A stretch of 64,000 bases of DNA from SHZI01 sp964371995 (lineage in GTDB: Bacteria; Pseudomonadota; Gammaproteobacteria; Steroidobacterales; GCA-2729495). Numbering within the stretch: the first letter of the stretch is position 1; every line of letters starts with the position of its first letter. Under the pieces are notes generated by a model. That model was not told the DNA's origin, searched no databases, and saw only the letters and a list, made by a program, of their open reading frames with translations. Location: NCBI GenBank assembly GCA_964371995.1, contig CAYJPG010000001.1, positions 1 to 64,000 on the forward strand, given 5' to 3'. This document shows positions 26,538 through 35,029 of this stretch, piece after piece. The position numbers and the translations under genes are program-made.

Positions 26538-27710
26538 TCAGCCTATGACGCGAGCATCAATCTTAGCGCTGCGCCAGACGATAAACAGGAACATCAACGT
26601 GCTAAACAGGCAAAGCAGCGCTGCCATCGGCATGATCCGGCTGTAATCACCGCCCTCACGGATCAGCGTCGCGGCAAGCGCCGGGCCAATCGCGCCCCCG
26701 AGCCCCTGCGCCGCAGTCATCGTGACCAGGTAGCGGCCATGGATGTCGAGCTTGGCGACGGCACCCATCTGGTAAGACACGCCGACGATGAACAGTGCCT
26801 GGAAGATCCCCGTGCTGACAAAGAAAGCTGCTGCGCCGAAATCGCCGAGCACTGCGAACAGCGCTGCGGCCTGACCGATGAACACGATCAGCAGGGGCAG
26901 ATAGCGGCCGTACCTGTCGCTGGCCCAGGCAGCCGCGAGCGCACCCACGATGGCCATCACCTGCGAGGCGCCAAGCGCCAGCGCAATGGTCTGCGCTGGC
27001 AGGCCACCGGCCTGGCCAACCCGCTCGACAAATGCCCAGAAGCCGAACACGTTGACGAAAAACACCACACTGGCGATGAGGCCCATCCAGATCAGCCCGG
27101 TATGGCTCGCCCGTAGCGCATCCCCGGCTGCAGCAGCCGCGCGAACCCGCCCTGCAGGCGGGAATCGGGACAGGGTCGGCATCATCAGCACGGATGCGCC
27201 AGCCAGCATGTAATACATGGCACTGACGCCCCATCTCTGCACCAGCCAGGGGGCGGCCAGAAAACCGCCGAGCATCATCACGCCCTGCACGGCCTGCGCG
27301 AGGCCAAAGGCGCGGTCCGGCTCGCGGTTATCACCGAGCGCCGCAACTGTTACGGCAAACACGCTGCCGCCAGCGAGCCCTGTCAGGCAACGCAATGCCA
27401 GCAGCGGGAGGTAATCCTGGATGTTTGCGCTGACGACGTTGAGCGCGGCATAGGCTGCGAACGAGACGGCCAGCGCCTTTACCCAGGAAACCCGGCGTAT
27501 CCAGGCGGCAGCGAGTATCGAGGCGAACACCAGGCCCAGACCTTCGAGCGCAGCGATATTGCCCGCCTGCTGTTCGCTGAAGCCATAGCTGTCGATCAGG
27601 CCGCCGACGATCATCGGCATCAGGATGAGGGCTGCCGGCCCGACCGGATAGAGCAGGCAGGACAGCAACATGCCGGATGATTTCGCGTCGGGGGCGTGAC
27701 TTGCAGGCAT
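26538..27710 (-). CDS. Major facilitator superfamily transporter
   Basis: Inner-membrane permease of 390 residues with about 12 hydrophobic helices and the usual short cytosolic loop after helix 6 (around residues 180-205). The loop between helices 2 and 3 has the sequence AAWIRRVSWVKAL in the place of the classical MFS motif A. ATG 27710 lies nine bases after the SDR stop. It probably moves the substrate or product of the surrounding catabolic cluster across the inner membrane; the direction and the ligand are not readable. Confidence 0.85.
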   Translation of the reverse strand: MPASHAPDAKSSGMLLSCLLYPVGPAALILMPMIVGGLIDSYGFSEQQAGNIAALEGLGLVFASILAAAWIRRVSWVKALAVSFAAYAALNVVSANIQDYLPLLALRCLTGLAGGSVFAVTVAALGDNREPDRAFGLAQAVQGVMMLGGFLAAPWLVQRWGVSAMYYMLAGASVLMMPTLSRFPPAGRVRAAAAAGDALRASHTGLIWMGLIASVVFFVNVFGFWAFVERVGQAGGLPAQTIALALGASQVMAIVGALAAAWASDRYGRYLPLLIVFIGQAAALFAVLGDFGAAAFFVSTGIFQALFIVGVSYQMGAVAKLDIHGRYLVTMTAAQGLGGAIGPALAATLIREGGDYSRIMPMAALLCLFSTLMFLFIVWRSAKIDARVIG

Positions 27711-27719
27711 GGGGCGTTC

Positions 27720-28529
27720 CTATTGCGCGGTCAGGCCGCCATCGACGACAAACTCGGCACCGGTGATGAAGCGTGCCGCATCAGACGCAAGAAACAGCGC
27801 CATCGCAGCGATGTCTTCCGGCTGACCGATTTCCGGCAGCACCTGCATGTCCATATAAAACTTCAGGGCTTCTTCGGTACTCGCCACCACTCCCTTGCGG
27901 CGCATGTCCTCAAGTTCCTGGCGGAACATCGGTGTATCGGTGTTACCCGGATGGATCGAATTTACGCGGATACCGTAACCAGCCCGGCCGCACTCGATGG
28001 CCACGCTCTTGGTGAACAGGCGCACGCCGCCCTTGCTGGAACAATAGGACGTCAGACCATCCGCGCCGATGATGCCACCCACCGACGACAGGTTGATGAT
28101 GGAGCCACCGCGACCGCTGCGGCCACCCGGTCGCATCACCTCGACCGCGCATTTGCTGCCCATGAACACGCTGTCGAGGTTGACAGCATGCACGCGCCGC
28201 CATTCTTCCAGGGATGTTTCGAGCAGGGTGTGCACGATCGCGATACCGGCATTGTTGACCAGTACATCCAGGCCACCGTAACGGTCAACGATGGTGTCTA
28301 CCGTTGCCTGCCACTGCGCCTCATCGGTGACATCGACAGCCATGAACGCGGCAATACAACCTTCCTTGACGATCGCATCGACGACCGCACAACCGGCCTG
28401 TTCGTCGATATCGGCAACGACCACGCTGGCCCCATGCCGGGCCAGCGTCGCGGCGCAGGCCGCACCGATGCCCTTCGCCGCACCCGTGACCAGTGCGACC
28501 TTGTTCCTGACGTGAATGAGCGACTCCAT
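27720..28529 (-). CDS. Short-chain dehydrogenase/reductase
   Basis: Classical SDR of 269 residues, NAD(P)-dependent. ALVTGAAKGIGAACA is the cofactor motif. VVADIDEQAG at the end of strand 2 has an Asp favouring NAD. VNNAGIA is followed by the catalytic Ser (NLSSVGG), Tyr and Lys (SYCSSKGG). The C-terminus (FVVDGGLTAQ) is the usual substrate-loop end. The ATG is at 28529, ten bases after the cytochrome/FG-GAP gene. It presumably oxidises an alcohol or reduces a ketone made by the cluster; a family-level call only. Confidence 0.9.
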   Translation of the reverse strand: MESLIHVRNKVALVTGAAKGIGAACAATLARHGASVVVADIDEQAGCAVVDAIVKEGCIAAFMAVDVTDEAQWQATVDTIVDRYGGLDVLVNNAGIAIVHTLLETSLEEWRRVHAVNLDSVFMGSKCAVEVMRPGGRSGRGGSIINLSSVGGIIGADGLTSYCSSKGGVRLFTKSVAIECGRAGYGIRVNSIHPGNTDTPMFRQELEDMRRKGVVASTEEALKFYMDMQVLPEIGQPEDIAAMALFLASDAARFITGAEFVVDGGLTAQ

Positions 28530-28538
28530 GCCCCGCCC

Positions 28539-30350
28539 TCAGCTCTGGTTCAGCAGGTAAATGATGCTTTCGGCCTTGCCCTTGCGACCCTGCATGGCCT
28601 TGTGATTCGTGATCCAGTCCGGCGGCACCAGCTCGGGGAAGTTACCGAGACCGAGCACGATGTCCTTCTTCCCGTCACCATTTACGTCGGCGGCTTCGAT
28701 CGAACACCAGACACCGAAAAACTCACGGCTGATCGACTGGGGCTCGAACCGGAATCCGCCCTTGTTCTCGAGGTACACGAAGGTTTCGGGTTCGTCCTGG
28801 TCCCACTGCGGAAACAGCGAGATCGCGGCGATATCCATGTCGCCGTCGCCGTCAAAGTCCTCGACGACAGAGCGGATTGCACCGTGCATGCGGTAGTAGT
28901 AGCTCTTCGTGAAAGTCAGGTCGCCATTGTTCCTGAATACCCGGATGCCGTGCTGGGGACGCGGTGCCGGAATAATGTTGATGATGTGGTTGCCGGCCAC
29001 GTTGTCGCCGTTCAACACCACCAGGTCCATCTTCCCGTCGCCATCGAAGTCGGCAGCCCTCAGGCTGTTGCCACCATATGAGGGCGTGTTGCGGTCAAGG
29101 ACATGGCGCGTGAAGGTCTCGTCACCGTTGTTGATGAACAGCAACAGTTCCTGCCGGCCCTGGGCGACCAGTGCAGCGATATCCGGCCGGCCATCGTTGT
29201 TGAAATCGGCGATGGTGTTGCCGATCAGACCGGCCGTGCGATCCAGCACATTTTCGCGCAGCGCACGGGCCAGCGGCCCGGGCGGAATTTCAGCCGGCAC
29301 ATCCTGCCACAGCTTCTTGTACTCAGGCGTCTGGTAAAAAATTGCCAGCACGCTCTTGGCCCCGTCTGCGTACCCGTCGCCAAAGGCATTGGCGACGATG
29401 TCGGGTAGTCCATCCCCGTTCATGTCCACCGTATGGTGCTCGACCAGCCGCTGTTCGCCGTTGATCAGCATGCGGGCGCGCGGCGTCTTGCCATCAAACT
29501 CCCAGTCGGTGATTCGCCCGATACCGACTTTGGTCATGGGGAAACGTCCGTGAGTCACGAGCCGCATGCCGGTTTCGGTCAGCTTCATGTCGATCGGATC
29601 GCTGGCCACGCGCTGATCGGCGATGCGCTTGCCTGTCGCAAGATTCAGAACCACGACGTCGTCCCACTTGTCGAAGCCCTCGCGGCGCTCACCGCCGCCG
29701 ACCCAGTCGTCGATCACCGTACGCCCGACATACAGGCGCTGACGCTGCGGATCGACCAGCGTGGACAGGATCAGTGCAGCGGGCTCCAGCTCAAGCTTCG
29801 GTTTCACCGGCTTGAACACCTTGGTCAGCGGCGCTTTCGGCGCCTGCATTTCCATTTCTTTCCAGGGCCGCGCGTTGCTGACGAAGTAGTCCCGCATGCG
29901 CTGGAACTCTTCCTTGCTCATCTCCGGTGACGAAGGAATGTGTTCCTTGAACGGGTAGAAATCGCGGAAATAACCATTGTTGTCGTAGAGAAAATAGCGC
30001 TTCGTATAGTCTTGGACGGGCTCCAGCTCGGGCGGGAATGATTCCACGCGCATGTCATCAAACTCATCGCCCTTCATGCCCACATAGTTGCCCATGTAGT
30101 GCAGCGCATAAGGCCAGTATTCCTTGGCCAGATCAGCCGGATCCGGTGCCAGATGACACCGTACACAATGCAGGTCCACCAGATCCTTGCCGCTCAGCTC
30201 AGCACCTGGGGCAGCGGCTGCAGCGCTTTTCACCTCGGCTTGCGTTGCGTCCGGTTTCGGCCGGTCACAGCCGCTGACCAGACTGCCGGCAAGCAGTACT
30301 GCGGAGAGAGTGAACAGTTTCAGGTTCGTATTCTGCAAGTCCAAACTCAT
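28539..30350 (-). CDS. Lipoprotein with c-type haem motif and FG-GAP/VCBS beta-propeller repeats
   Basis: Envelope protein of 603 residues. It has a lipoprotein signal with Cys28 (LVSGC). A haem-c site, CVRCH at 62-66, lies in a short cytochrome-like domain. A beta-propeller follows with at least five calcium-binding repeats of the DxNxDGxxDI type: VDMNGDGLPDI, ADFNNDGRPDI, ADFDGDGKMDL, EDFDGDGDMDI and ADVNGDGKKDI. ATG 30350 has GGGAG upstream, and the lipobox begins there although the frame extends far upstream. It leads the SDR-MFS-nitrilase-TonB receptor run. A periplasmic electron-accepting oxidoreductase or binding protein is possible, but no named family is recognised. Confidence 0.8.
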   Translation of the reverse strand: MSLDLQNTNLKLFTLSAVLLAGSLVSGCDRPKPDATQAEVKSAAAAAPGAELSGKDLVDLHCVRCHLAPDPADLAKEYWPYALHYMGNYVGMKGDEFDDMRVESFPPELEPVQDYTKRYFLYDNNGYFRDFYPFKEHIPSSPEMSKEEFQRMRDYFVSNARPWKEMEMQAPKAPLTKVFKPVKPKLELEPAALILSTLVDPQRQRLYVGRTVIDDWVGGGERREGFDKWDDVVVLNLATGKRIADQRVASDPIDMKLTETGMRLVTHGRFPMTKVGIGRITDWEFDGKTPRARMLINGEQRLVEHHTVDMNGDGLPDIVANAFGDGYADGAKSVLAIFYQTPEYKKLWQDVPAEIPPGPLARALRENVLDRTAGLIGNTIADFNNDGRPDIAALVAQGRQELLLFINNGDETFTRHVLDRNTPSYGGNSLRAADFDGDGKMDLVVLNGDNVAGNHIINIIPAPRPQHGIRVFRNNGDLTFTKSYYYRMHGAIRSVVEDFDGDGDMDIAAISLFPQWDQDEPETFVYLENKGGFRFEPQSISREFFGVWCSIEAADVNGDGKKDIVLGLGNFPELVPPDWITNHKAMQGRKGKAESIIYLLNQS

Positions 30351-30414
30351 GAGCTGAATCTCCCGCACAACAGGTTCATAGGGTCGCAAGTATAGTCCGG
30401 GTTTCCTGGTCCGG

Positions 30415-32337
30415 TCAGAAGTCGCCGCGCAGCTCGACGCGCAGACGCCGGTCCTGGGCCGGAAAGCCGACGAACTGCTCGTAATCCTTGTCGAACAGGT
30501 TATCGATCGCCAGCGATACGCGGAGCGCACCAAAGCGCACCGAGCCAGCGGCATCCACCACCGTGAATGAGGGCATGCCGATGTCGCCGGTCGGGTTGGA
30601 GCGGTCGAGGAATTCGCCGCTATAACGCATACCGATAAAGGCCGTATGTCCGCCCGCAAAATCGTAGGCGACACTGGCGGCGGCCTTGCGCTCGGGGCGG
30701 TTGCGCAGCGACTGCAGGCCATCGCGTTCATCGATGTTCAGCAGTGAGGCGTTTGCATGCACCCGCCAGTGCTGATTCATCTGCAGTTTGAGTTCGGGTT
30801 CGATGCCCTGTACGACGATGGTGCCGCGATTGATATTCGTGAATGTGTCGCTGTCGAAATCCACCAGGTCTTCATAGCGTGTGCGAAACAGACTGAGCTG
30901 AAGCACCGATCCGGCGCTGCCGATACGGCGAGCGAGCGTCAGATCCGCATTCTTGCTGCGCTCCGGCTTCAGGTCGGGGTTGCCGCCCAGCGGGAAGCCC
31001 AGCGCAAAGAAGCTCGGCGGCTGGAAGCCTTTATTGAAGTTGGCCTTGAGCGTAGTAGAACCGCCCGGCAAGTCCCAGACCAGGCCGAGGTGCGGCGTGG
31101 TCTGGCTGTCGCTGCTCTCGCCCTCGTCGATGCGGTCGTGGCGTATACCGATCTGCGCGGCAAGACCAGACAGCAAAGGGAAACGTCCCTCCATGAACAC
31201 AGCGGTGGTCTTGCGATCGAGGCTGAAGTTCAGCGACTGGAGGCCGTCATCGAAAAAGAAATCGCCGACGCTGTCGAGCTGGCCATCCTCATCAGCAAGC
31301 TCGGCACCGGCAACGAGAGTGCCACCGGTCGCGTAACTTTTCGTTACGGCCATTGCTACATCACGCCGACGGAAATCCGTGTCGGTGATGAATGCCGGAA
31401 CCGGGAAGCGCTCACCCGCGTCGATCGCCGGATTGTCGTCGCTGGCTTGCCGCTTGAACTCCGAGGCCTTGACCGTCAGTTGAAACCCGCTGAGGTCTCC
31501 GACGCTCAGATCCGCCCCATAGCGCCTGTCTGTCGATGTTCTGGAAGTCAGCTCACGATTGACGGCCAGACGCGGGCCACCGCTGTCGTCCGGAAATCCC
31601 GTGCTGTCACGCTCGACCTGGGCCGCAAAGATTCCGCCAGTAAACAAGCCGTTATCCACGAGACGCAGCGAGCCTGAAACAGTGTCGAGATCGAGGGTCG
31701 CGTCGTCACCCCGGCCACCACTTTCCGTATGACCGGCATTGAGCTGGCCCTGCAGACTGCTGTTGCCGAGATTGAGTAGCGCGCCATAGCTGCTTTCATC
31801 GTCGCCACCCATGGCGACATAGCCGCTGCCCTCGATGCCATTCACCGCAGCACGCCGCGTGATGAAATGCACCACGCCGGCCAGCGCTTCACCGCCATAG
31901 ACCGCCGATGCGGGGCCGCGCAGCACCTCGATGCGCTCGATCTGGTTGACGTCGATGCCTGACAGATCGTAGGTACTGCCGCGGGTGGTGGTCGGATCAT
32001 TCAGCCTGACGCCATCCAGCAGGATCAGCAGATGACTGTTCTCGGCACCGCGCAGGTACATCGACATGAAGCCGCCGGCCGGGCCGGCCTGATCGACATA
32101 GATACCGGTCACGCGCGAAAGCACATCCTCGATACCGGAGGGATGACCGGCCTGGATTTCGGCATGCTCGACGACGGTCACGTTCTGCGCGAGGCCCGCA
32201 CTGGTCATCGGCAGCCGCGTACCCGTCACGATGATATCGGCATCACCGGTATCTGCGCCCGCAAGCGTCGATGCGATTGCGGTGGTGCAAGCAAGGAACA
32301 GGGTCAGCAAGCGGCTGGCACGCATACGGGCATGCAT
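30415..32337 (-). CDS. BtuB-like TonB-dependent receptor
   Basis: Outer-membrane receptor of 640 residues, shorter than the one at 22.9 kb and of the vitamin B12/small-ligand type. The signal peptide ends near residue 28. ADIIVTGTRLP is the TonB box, then plug motifs MYLRGAENSHLLILLDGVRLND and IERIEVLRGPASAVYGGEALAG. The C-terminus is RLRVELRGDF. No cobalamin riboswitch is recognisable in the upstream 269 bases, so B12 is not supported as the ligand. ATG 32337 with AGAGGA upstream. It lies 64 bases before the FG-GAP lipoprotein and may be the first gene of that cluster. Confidence 0.9.
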   Translation of the reverse strand: MHARMRASRLLTLFLACTTAIASTLAGADTGDADIIVTGTRLPMTSAGLAQNVTVVEHAEIQAGHPSGIEDVLSRVTGIYVDQAGPAGGFMSMYLRGAENSHLLILLDGVRLNDPTTTRGSTYDLSGIDVNQIERIEVLRGPASAVYGGEALAGVVHFITRRAAVNGIEGSGYVAMGGDDESSYGALLNLGNSSLQGQLNAGHTESGGRGDDATLDLDTVSGSLRLVDNGLFTGGIFAAQVERDSTGFPDDSGGPRLAVNRELTSRTSTDRRYGADLSVGDLSGFQLTVKASEFKRQASDDNPAIDAGERFPVPAFITDTDFRRRDVAMAVTKSYATGGTLVAGAELADEDGQLDSVGDFFFDDGLQSLNFSLDRKTTAVFMEGRFPLLSGLAAQIGIRHDRIDEGESSDSQTTPHLGLVWDLPGGSTTLKANFNKGFQPPSFFALGFPLGGNPDLKPERSKNADLTLARRIGSAGSVLQLSLFRTRYEDLVDFDSDTFTNINRGTIVVQGIEPELKLQMNQHWRVHANASLLNIDERDGLQSLRNRPERKAAASVAYDFAGGHTAFIGMRYSGEFLDRSNPTGDIGMPSFTVVDAAGSVRFGALRVSLAIDNLFDKDYEQFVGFPAQDRRLRVELRGDF

Positions 32338-32606
32338 CGTGAGTCGTCCTCTCTGGTGATATCAGGCTGGATATCGATCGGGTCATGGCCGCAAATGGCC
32401 ACGCTGGCGGATTATAGATGCGAGCTGCGCCATGACTATGCTGGAATCAATCCATATGGCCCCTGTCGCTGGCCTGATTGTTGTCGCCGTTGACGTCGTG
32501 GTGCAGTGGGCAGCATCTCTGGCAATATCGGTGCATCCGTCTGCAGCATGGTTGTCATCATGAGCGCCGTGCATACTGCGAAATGTCAACAGGGTGGAGG
32601 TGAATC

Positions 32607-33005
32607 ATGAGTGCAGTAACCCCGCTGGATCCGCATATCGCTTATTGCGGTCTGGATTGTTCTGGCTGCGACGTCTACCGCGCGACCAAACTCGACAGCA
32701 ACGACCTGCGGCAGGAATACGCCAACAAGGTTTTTTCCCAGTTCAGGATCAAGGTCGAGCCGGCCACAATCAACTGCCACGGTTGCCGCGACGAGCGGCC
32801 CAAGACCGGCTACTGCGCCATGTGTGAGGTGCGCAAATGCACCATCGAGCGGGGCCTCGAAAACTGTGCGTACTGCGCGGACTACGGCTGCGACAAGCTG
32901 AAGAAGGTCCATGCGGCAATGATCACCGTCGGCAAGGCCGTTAACGGCGTCGCCAGTGCCCATCTGAATCTCGAAGCCATACGCCGCGAAAAAGGCCTCA
33001 ACTGA
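32607..33005 (+). CDS. Cys-rich DUF3795 protein
   Basis: Small cytosolic protein of 132 residues with about ten Cys arranged in CxxC-like pairs (IAYCGLDCSGCDVYRA, INCHGCRDERP, GYCAMCEVRKC, NCAYCADYGCDKL). This is the signature of DUF3795, a presumed metal-binding family without assigned function. It has an excellent ribosome site (GGAGGTGA three bases before ATG 32607). Its TGA overlaps a CTG that seems to start the DUF418 gene, so the pair is probably cotranslated. Confidence 0.88.
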   Translation: MSAVTPLDPHIAYCGLDCSGCDVYRATKLDSNDLRQEYANKVFSQFRIKVEPATINCHGCRDERPKTGYCAMCEVRKCTIERGLENCAYCADYGCDKLKKVHAAMITVGKAVNGVASAHLNLEAIRREKGLN

Positions 33006-34309
33006 ACGGGCCCGCTATACCAGTTCCCCTCGCGGAACGTGTCCTCGCGCTGGATACGACGCGGGGCTTCGCCGTGCTCGGCATATTGCTGATGAACATC
33101 TGGTCGTTTGCGGGGCCACAGGCGATTTACGACTACCCGGTGGCAGCTGCTGACTGGGGCGGGGCACCGCTGCAGACCTGGGCAGTGATGCATACGCTGT
33201 TCGAAGGCAGCCAGCGGGCGCTGTTCTCCATACTGTTCGGCGCCGGCATGCTGCTCATGGTAAGTCGCCTGGATGAGCGCGCAGCGGATTCGGGCAGTGC
33301 GCGGATTTACTACCGGCGTCTCGTATTCCTGATGCTGTTCGGCCTGTTCGACATGTTCGTGCTGCTGTGGCCTGCCGACATCCTGTTCATCTATGCGTTA
33401 TGTGGCCTGGTGCTGTACCCGTTGCGTAATCGCAAACCCGGTACCCTCCTGCTGCTGGCTCTGATCGTATTCTTCGTCCAGGGTGGATTGCGTGTACTGA
33501 ACTGGGAAGAATCGATACAACTGCAACAGGAATACGCGGCGGCACAAGCCAGCCCCGAACTGCCAGCAAACGCGGATCAGGCACGGACTGAGCGCTTGCA
33601 GGCATGGGAAGCCATAGAGCAGCGTGCGCATCCGGACCTCAGTGCGCCAAGAACCAGCGAACTGATTCGCATCACCGGCAGCGGTGCGTTTGGCGAATTT
33701 CTCGCCTCGAAACTGCAAACCAGTCTCATGCTGCTGATCTTCGTCGGTTTGAAATCATTGGTGCTCGATTCGCTCGGCGCCATGCTGGTTGGCATGGCAT
33801 TGCTGCGCGCCGGTGTACTGACCCTGTCGGCGCCAGTGCGCAGCTATTTCCTGCTCGCGCTTCTCGGCTACGGCATCGGGCTGCCGCTGGCTGCATGGGA
33901 AACCACCGCACTGATCGGCAATGACTTCGACCCGATCCTGAAAGCGCGCAACCTGATTCACTACGACTTCAGGCGCATGGCCGTCGGGCTGGGCCATCTG
34001 GGCCTTATCCTGCTGTTCTGTCGCCGGTATCCGCGCAGCTGGCTTGCGACACGGATTGCGGCGGTTGGCCGCATGGCACTCAGCAATTATCTGGGTCAGT
34101 CAATATTGTGCGGCTTGCTGTTCTATACCGTCGGTTTCGGACTGTATGGCCGGTTTACCGGCTATTACCTTTATCTGGTCGTCGCCGGCATCTGGGTCAT
34201 ACAGATTGTGTTCAGCAACTGGTGGCTGGCCCGCTATCACTTCGGCCCATTTGAATGGGTCTGGAAGTCGCTGACCTACAAGCAGCGCCAGCCCCTGCGG
34301 CGCGCCTGA
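33002..34309 (+). CDS. DUF418 (YeiB-like) membrane protein, apparent CTG start
   Basis: Inner-membrane protein of 435 residues from CTG 33002, with about ten helices and the C-terminal DUF418 region (VGRMALSNYLGQSILCGLLFY and FGPFEWVWKSLTY). The family N-terminus, LDTTRGFAVLGILLMNIW, needs codons upstream of the first conventional start (GTG 33074). The only in-frame initiation candidate upstream is CTG 33002, which overlaps the DUF3795 stop as CTGA and has AAAAAGG six bases before it. Members are putative transporters or acyl-group carriers of unproven function. Confidence 0.8.
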   Translation: MNGPAIPVPLAERVLALDTTRGFAVLGILLMNIWSFAGPQAIYDYPVAAADWGGAPLQTWAVMHTLFEGSQRALFSILFGAGMLLMVSRLDERAADSGSARIYYRRLVFLMLFGLFDMFVLLWPADILFIYALCGLVLYPLRNRKPGTLLLLALIVFFVQGGLRVLNWEESIQLQQEYAAAQASPELPANADQARTERLQAWEAIEQRAHPDLSAPRTSELIRITGSGAFGEFLASKLQTSLMLLIFVGLKSLVLDSLGAMLVGMALLRAGVLTLSAPVRSYFLLALLGYGIGLPLAAWETTALIGNDFDPILKARNLIHYDFRRMAVGLGHLGLILLFCRRYPRSWLATRIAAVGRMALSNYLGQSILCGLLFYTVGFGLYGRFTGYYLYLVVAGIWVIQIVFSNWWLARYHFGPFEWVWKSLTYKQRQPLRRA

Positions 34310-34338
34310 GCACCAGGGCTGGCATCAGCCGACCGGAC

Positions 34339-34833
34339 TCATGCTTCGCGGATGCTGTTCCCCACCTTCTGCTTCGTGCCAGGCACCGGCCAGTCTTTCC
34401 ATTCCTTGATCACGCCATCATTGATCAGGAAGTGTCCAGCGACATGGAACTCCATGCTGAGCCCGCCCGGCGGTGCATTGAAATAGTCGATGCGCTCATT
34501 CAGGACCAGCGGGGCTACCGCAAAGGACCGCAGGATGTCCCAGCGTACTGAATCGAGCTTTTTCAGGAACGGGCCCATCTGCTTCGCAAACTGGTCCCTG
34601 CCGGTAATCAGCGGCTGCCCGGGCGCAATCTGGTAGTGCAGGTCTTCGGCCAGATAAGGCAGCAGCGCATCGACATCGCGCAGCGACCAGTCACGGCAGA
34701 AATCCCGTACCAGCTTTTCATTGCGCAGATCCTGCGCGCTCATTTTCGTCTGTTCCACGCTCATCGTTGTGAGTCCTCCACAGGCTGTTATGCCCAGCGC
34801 CGCCGCGCCCGTCAGAATTCCTCGCCGATCCAA
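34339..34833 (-). CDS. SnoaL/limonene-epoxide-hydrolase-like protein with lipoprotein-type leader
   Basis: 164 residues from TTG 34833: a twin-arginine-like, lipoprotein-like leader (RRGILTGAAALGITAC) followed by an NTF2-like fold domain with FCRDWSLRDVDALLPYLAEDLHY and the end IKEWKDWPVPG, typical of the limonene-1,2-epoxide hydrolase group. GAGGG precedes the TTG. An alternative ATG at 34764 also has GGAGGA nine bases upstream and would yield a cytosolic 141-residue form; both starts are plausible. Enzymatic activity is not proven, as many relatives are binding proteins or isomerases. Confidence 0.7.
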   Translation of the reverse strand: MDRRGILTGAAALGITACGGLTTMSVEQTKMSAQDLRNEKLVRDFCRDWSLRDVDALLPYLAEDLHYQIAPGQPLITGRDQFAKQMGPFLKKLDSVRWDILRSFAVAPLVLNERIDYFNAPPGGLSMEFHVAGHFLINDGVIKEWKDWPVPGTKQKVGNSIREA

Positions 34834-35029
34834 TATCGCTTACCCTCAGTCACTCAGATCATTCTCGCACGACATTGATCGATGACCTGCCGAAATTCTG
34901 GATGCTGAATATTTGGCCACATTCCTTGATACGAGTTTGGCAACTGTGTTTTCATCACGGTTGCCAGCGGCGTTCAGCCCGCTGCTTGTCCTGAATCACC
35001 GACTGTATTAAAGGATCAACGCACCCGAC

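Noticed and set aside
32338..32606. Possible cobalamin riboswitch upstream of the BtuB-like receptor
   Set aside because: No B12-box-like conserved segment could be found in the minus-strand leader, so B12 regulation is not supported.
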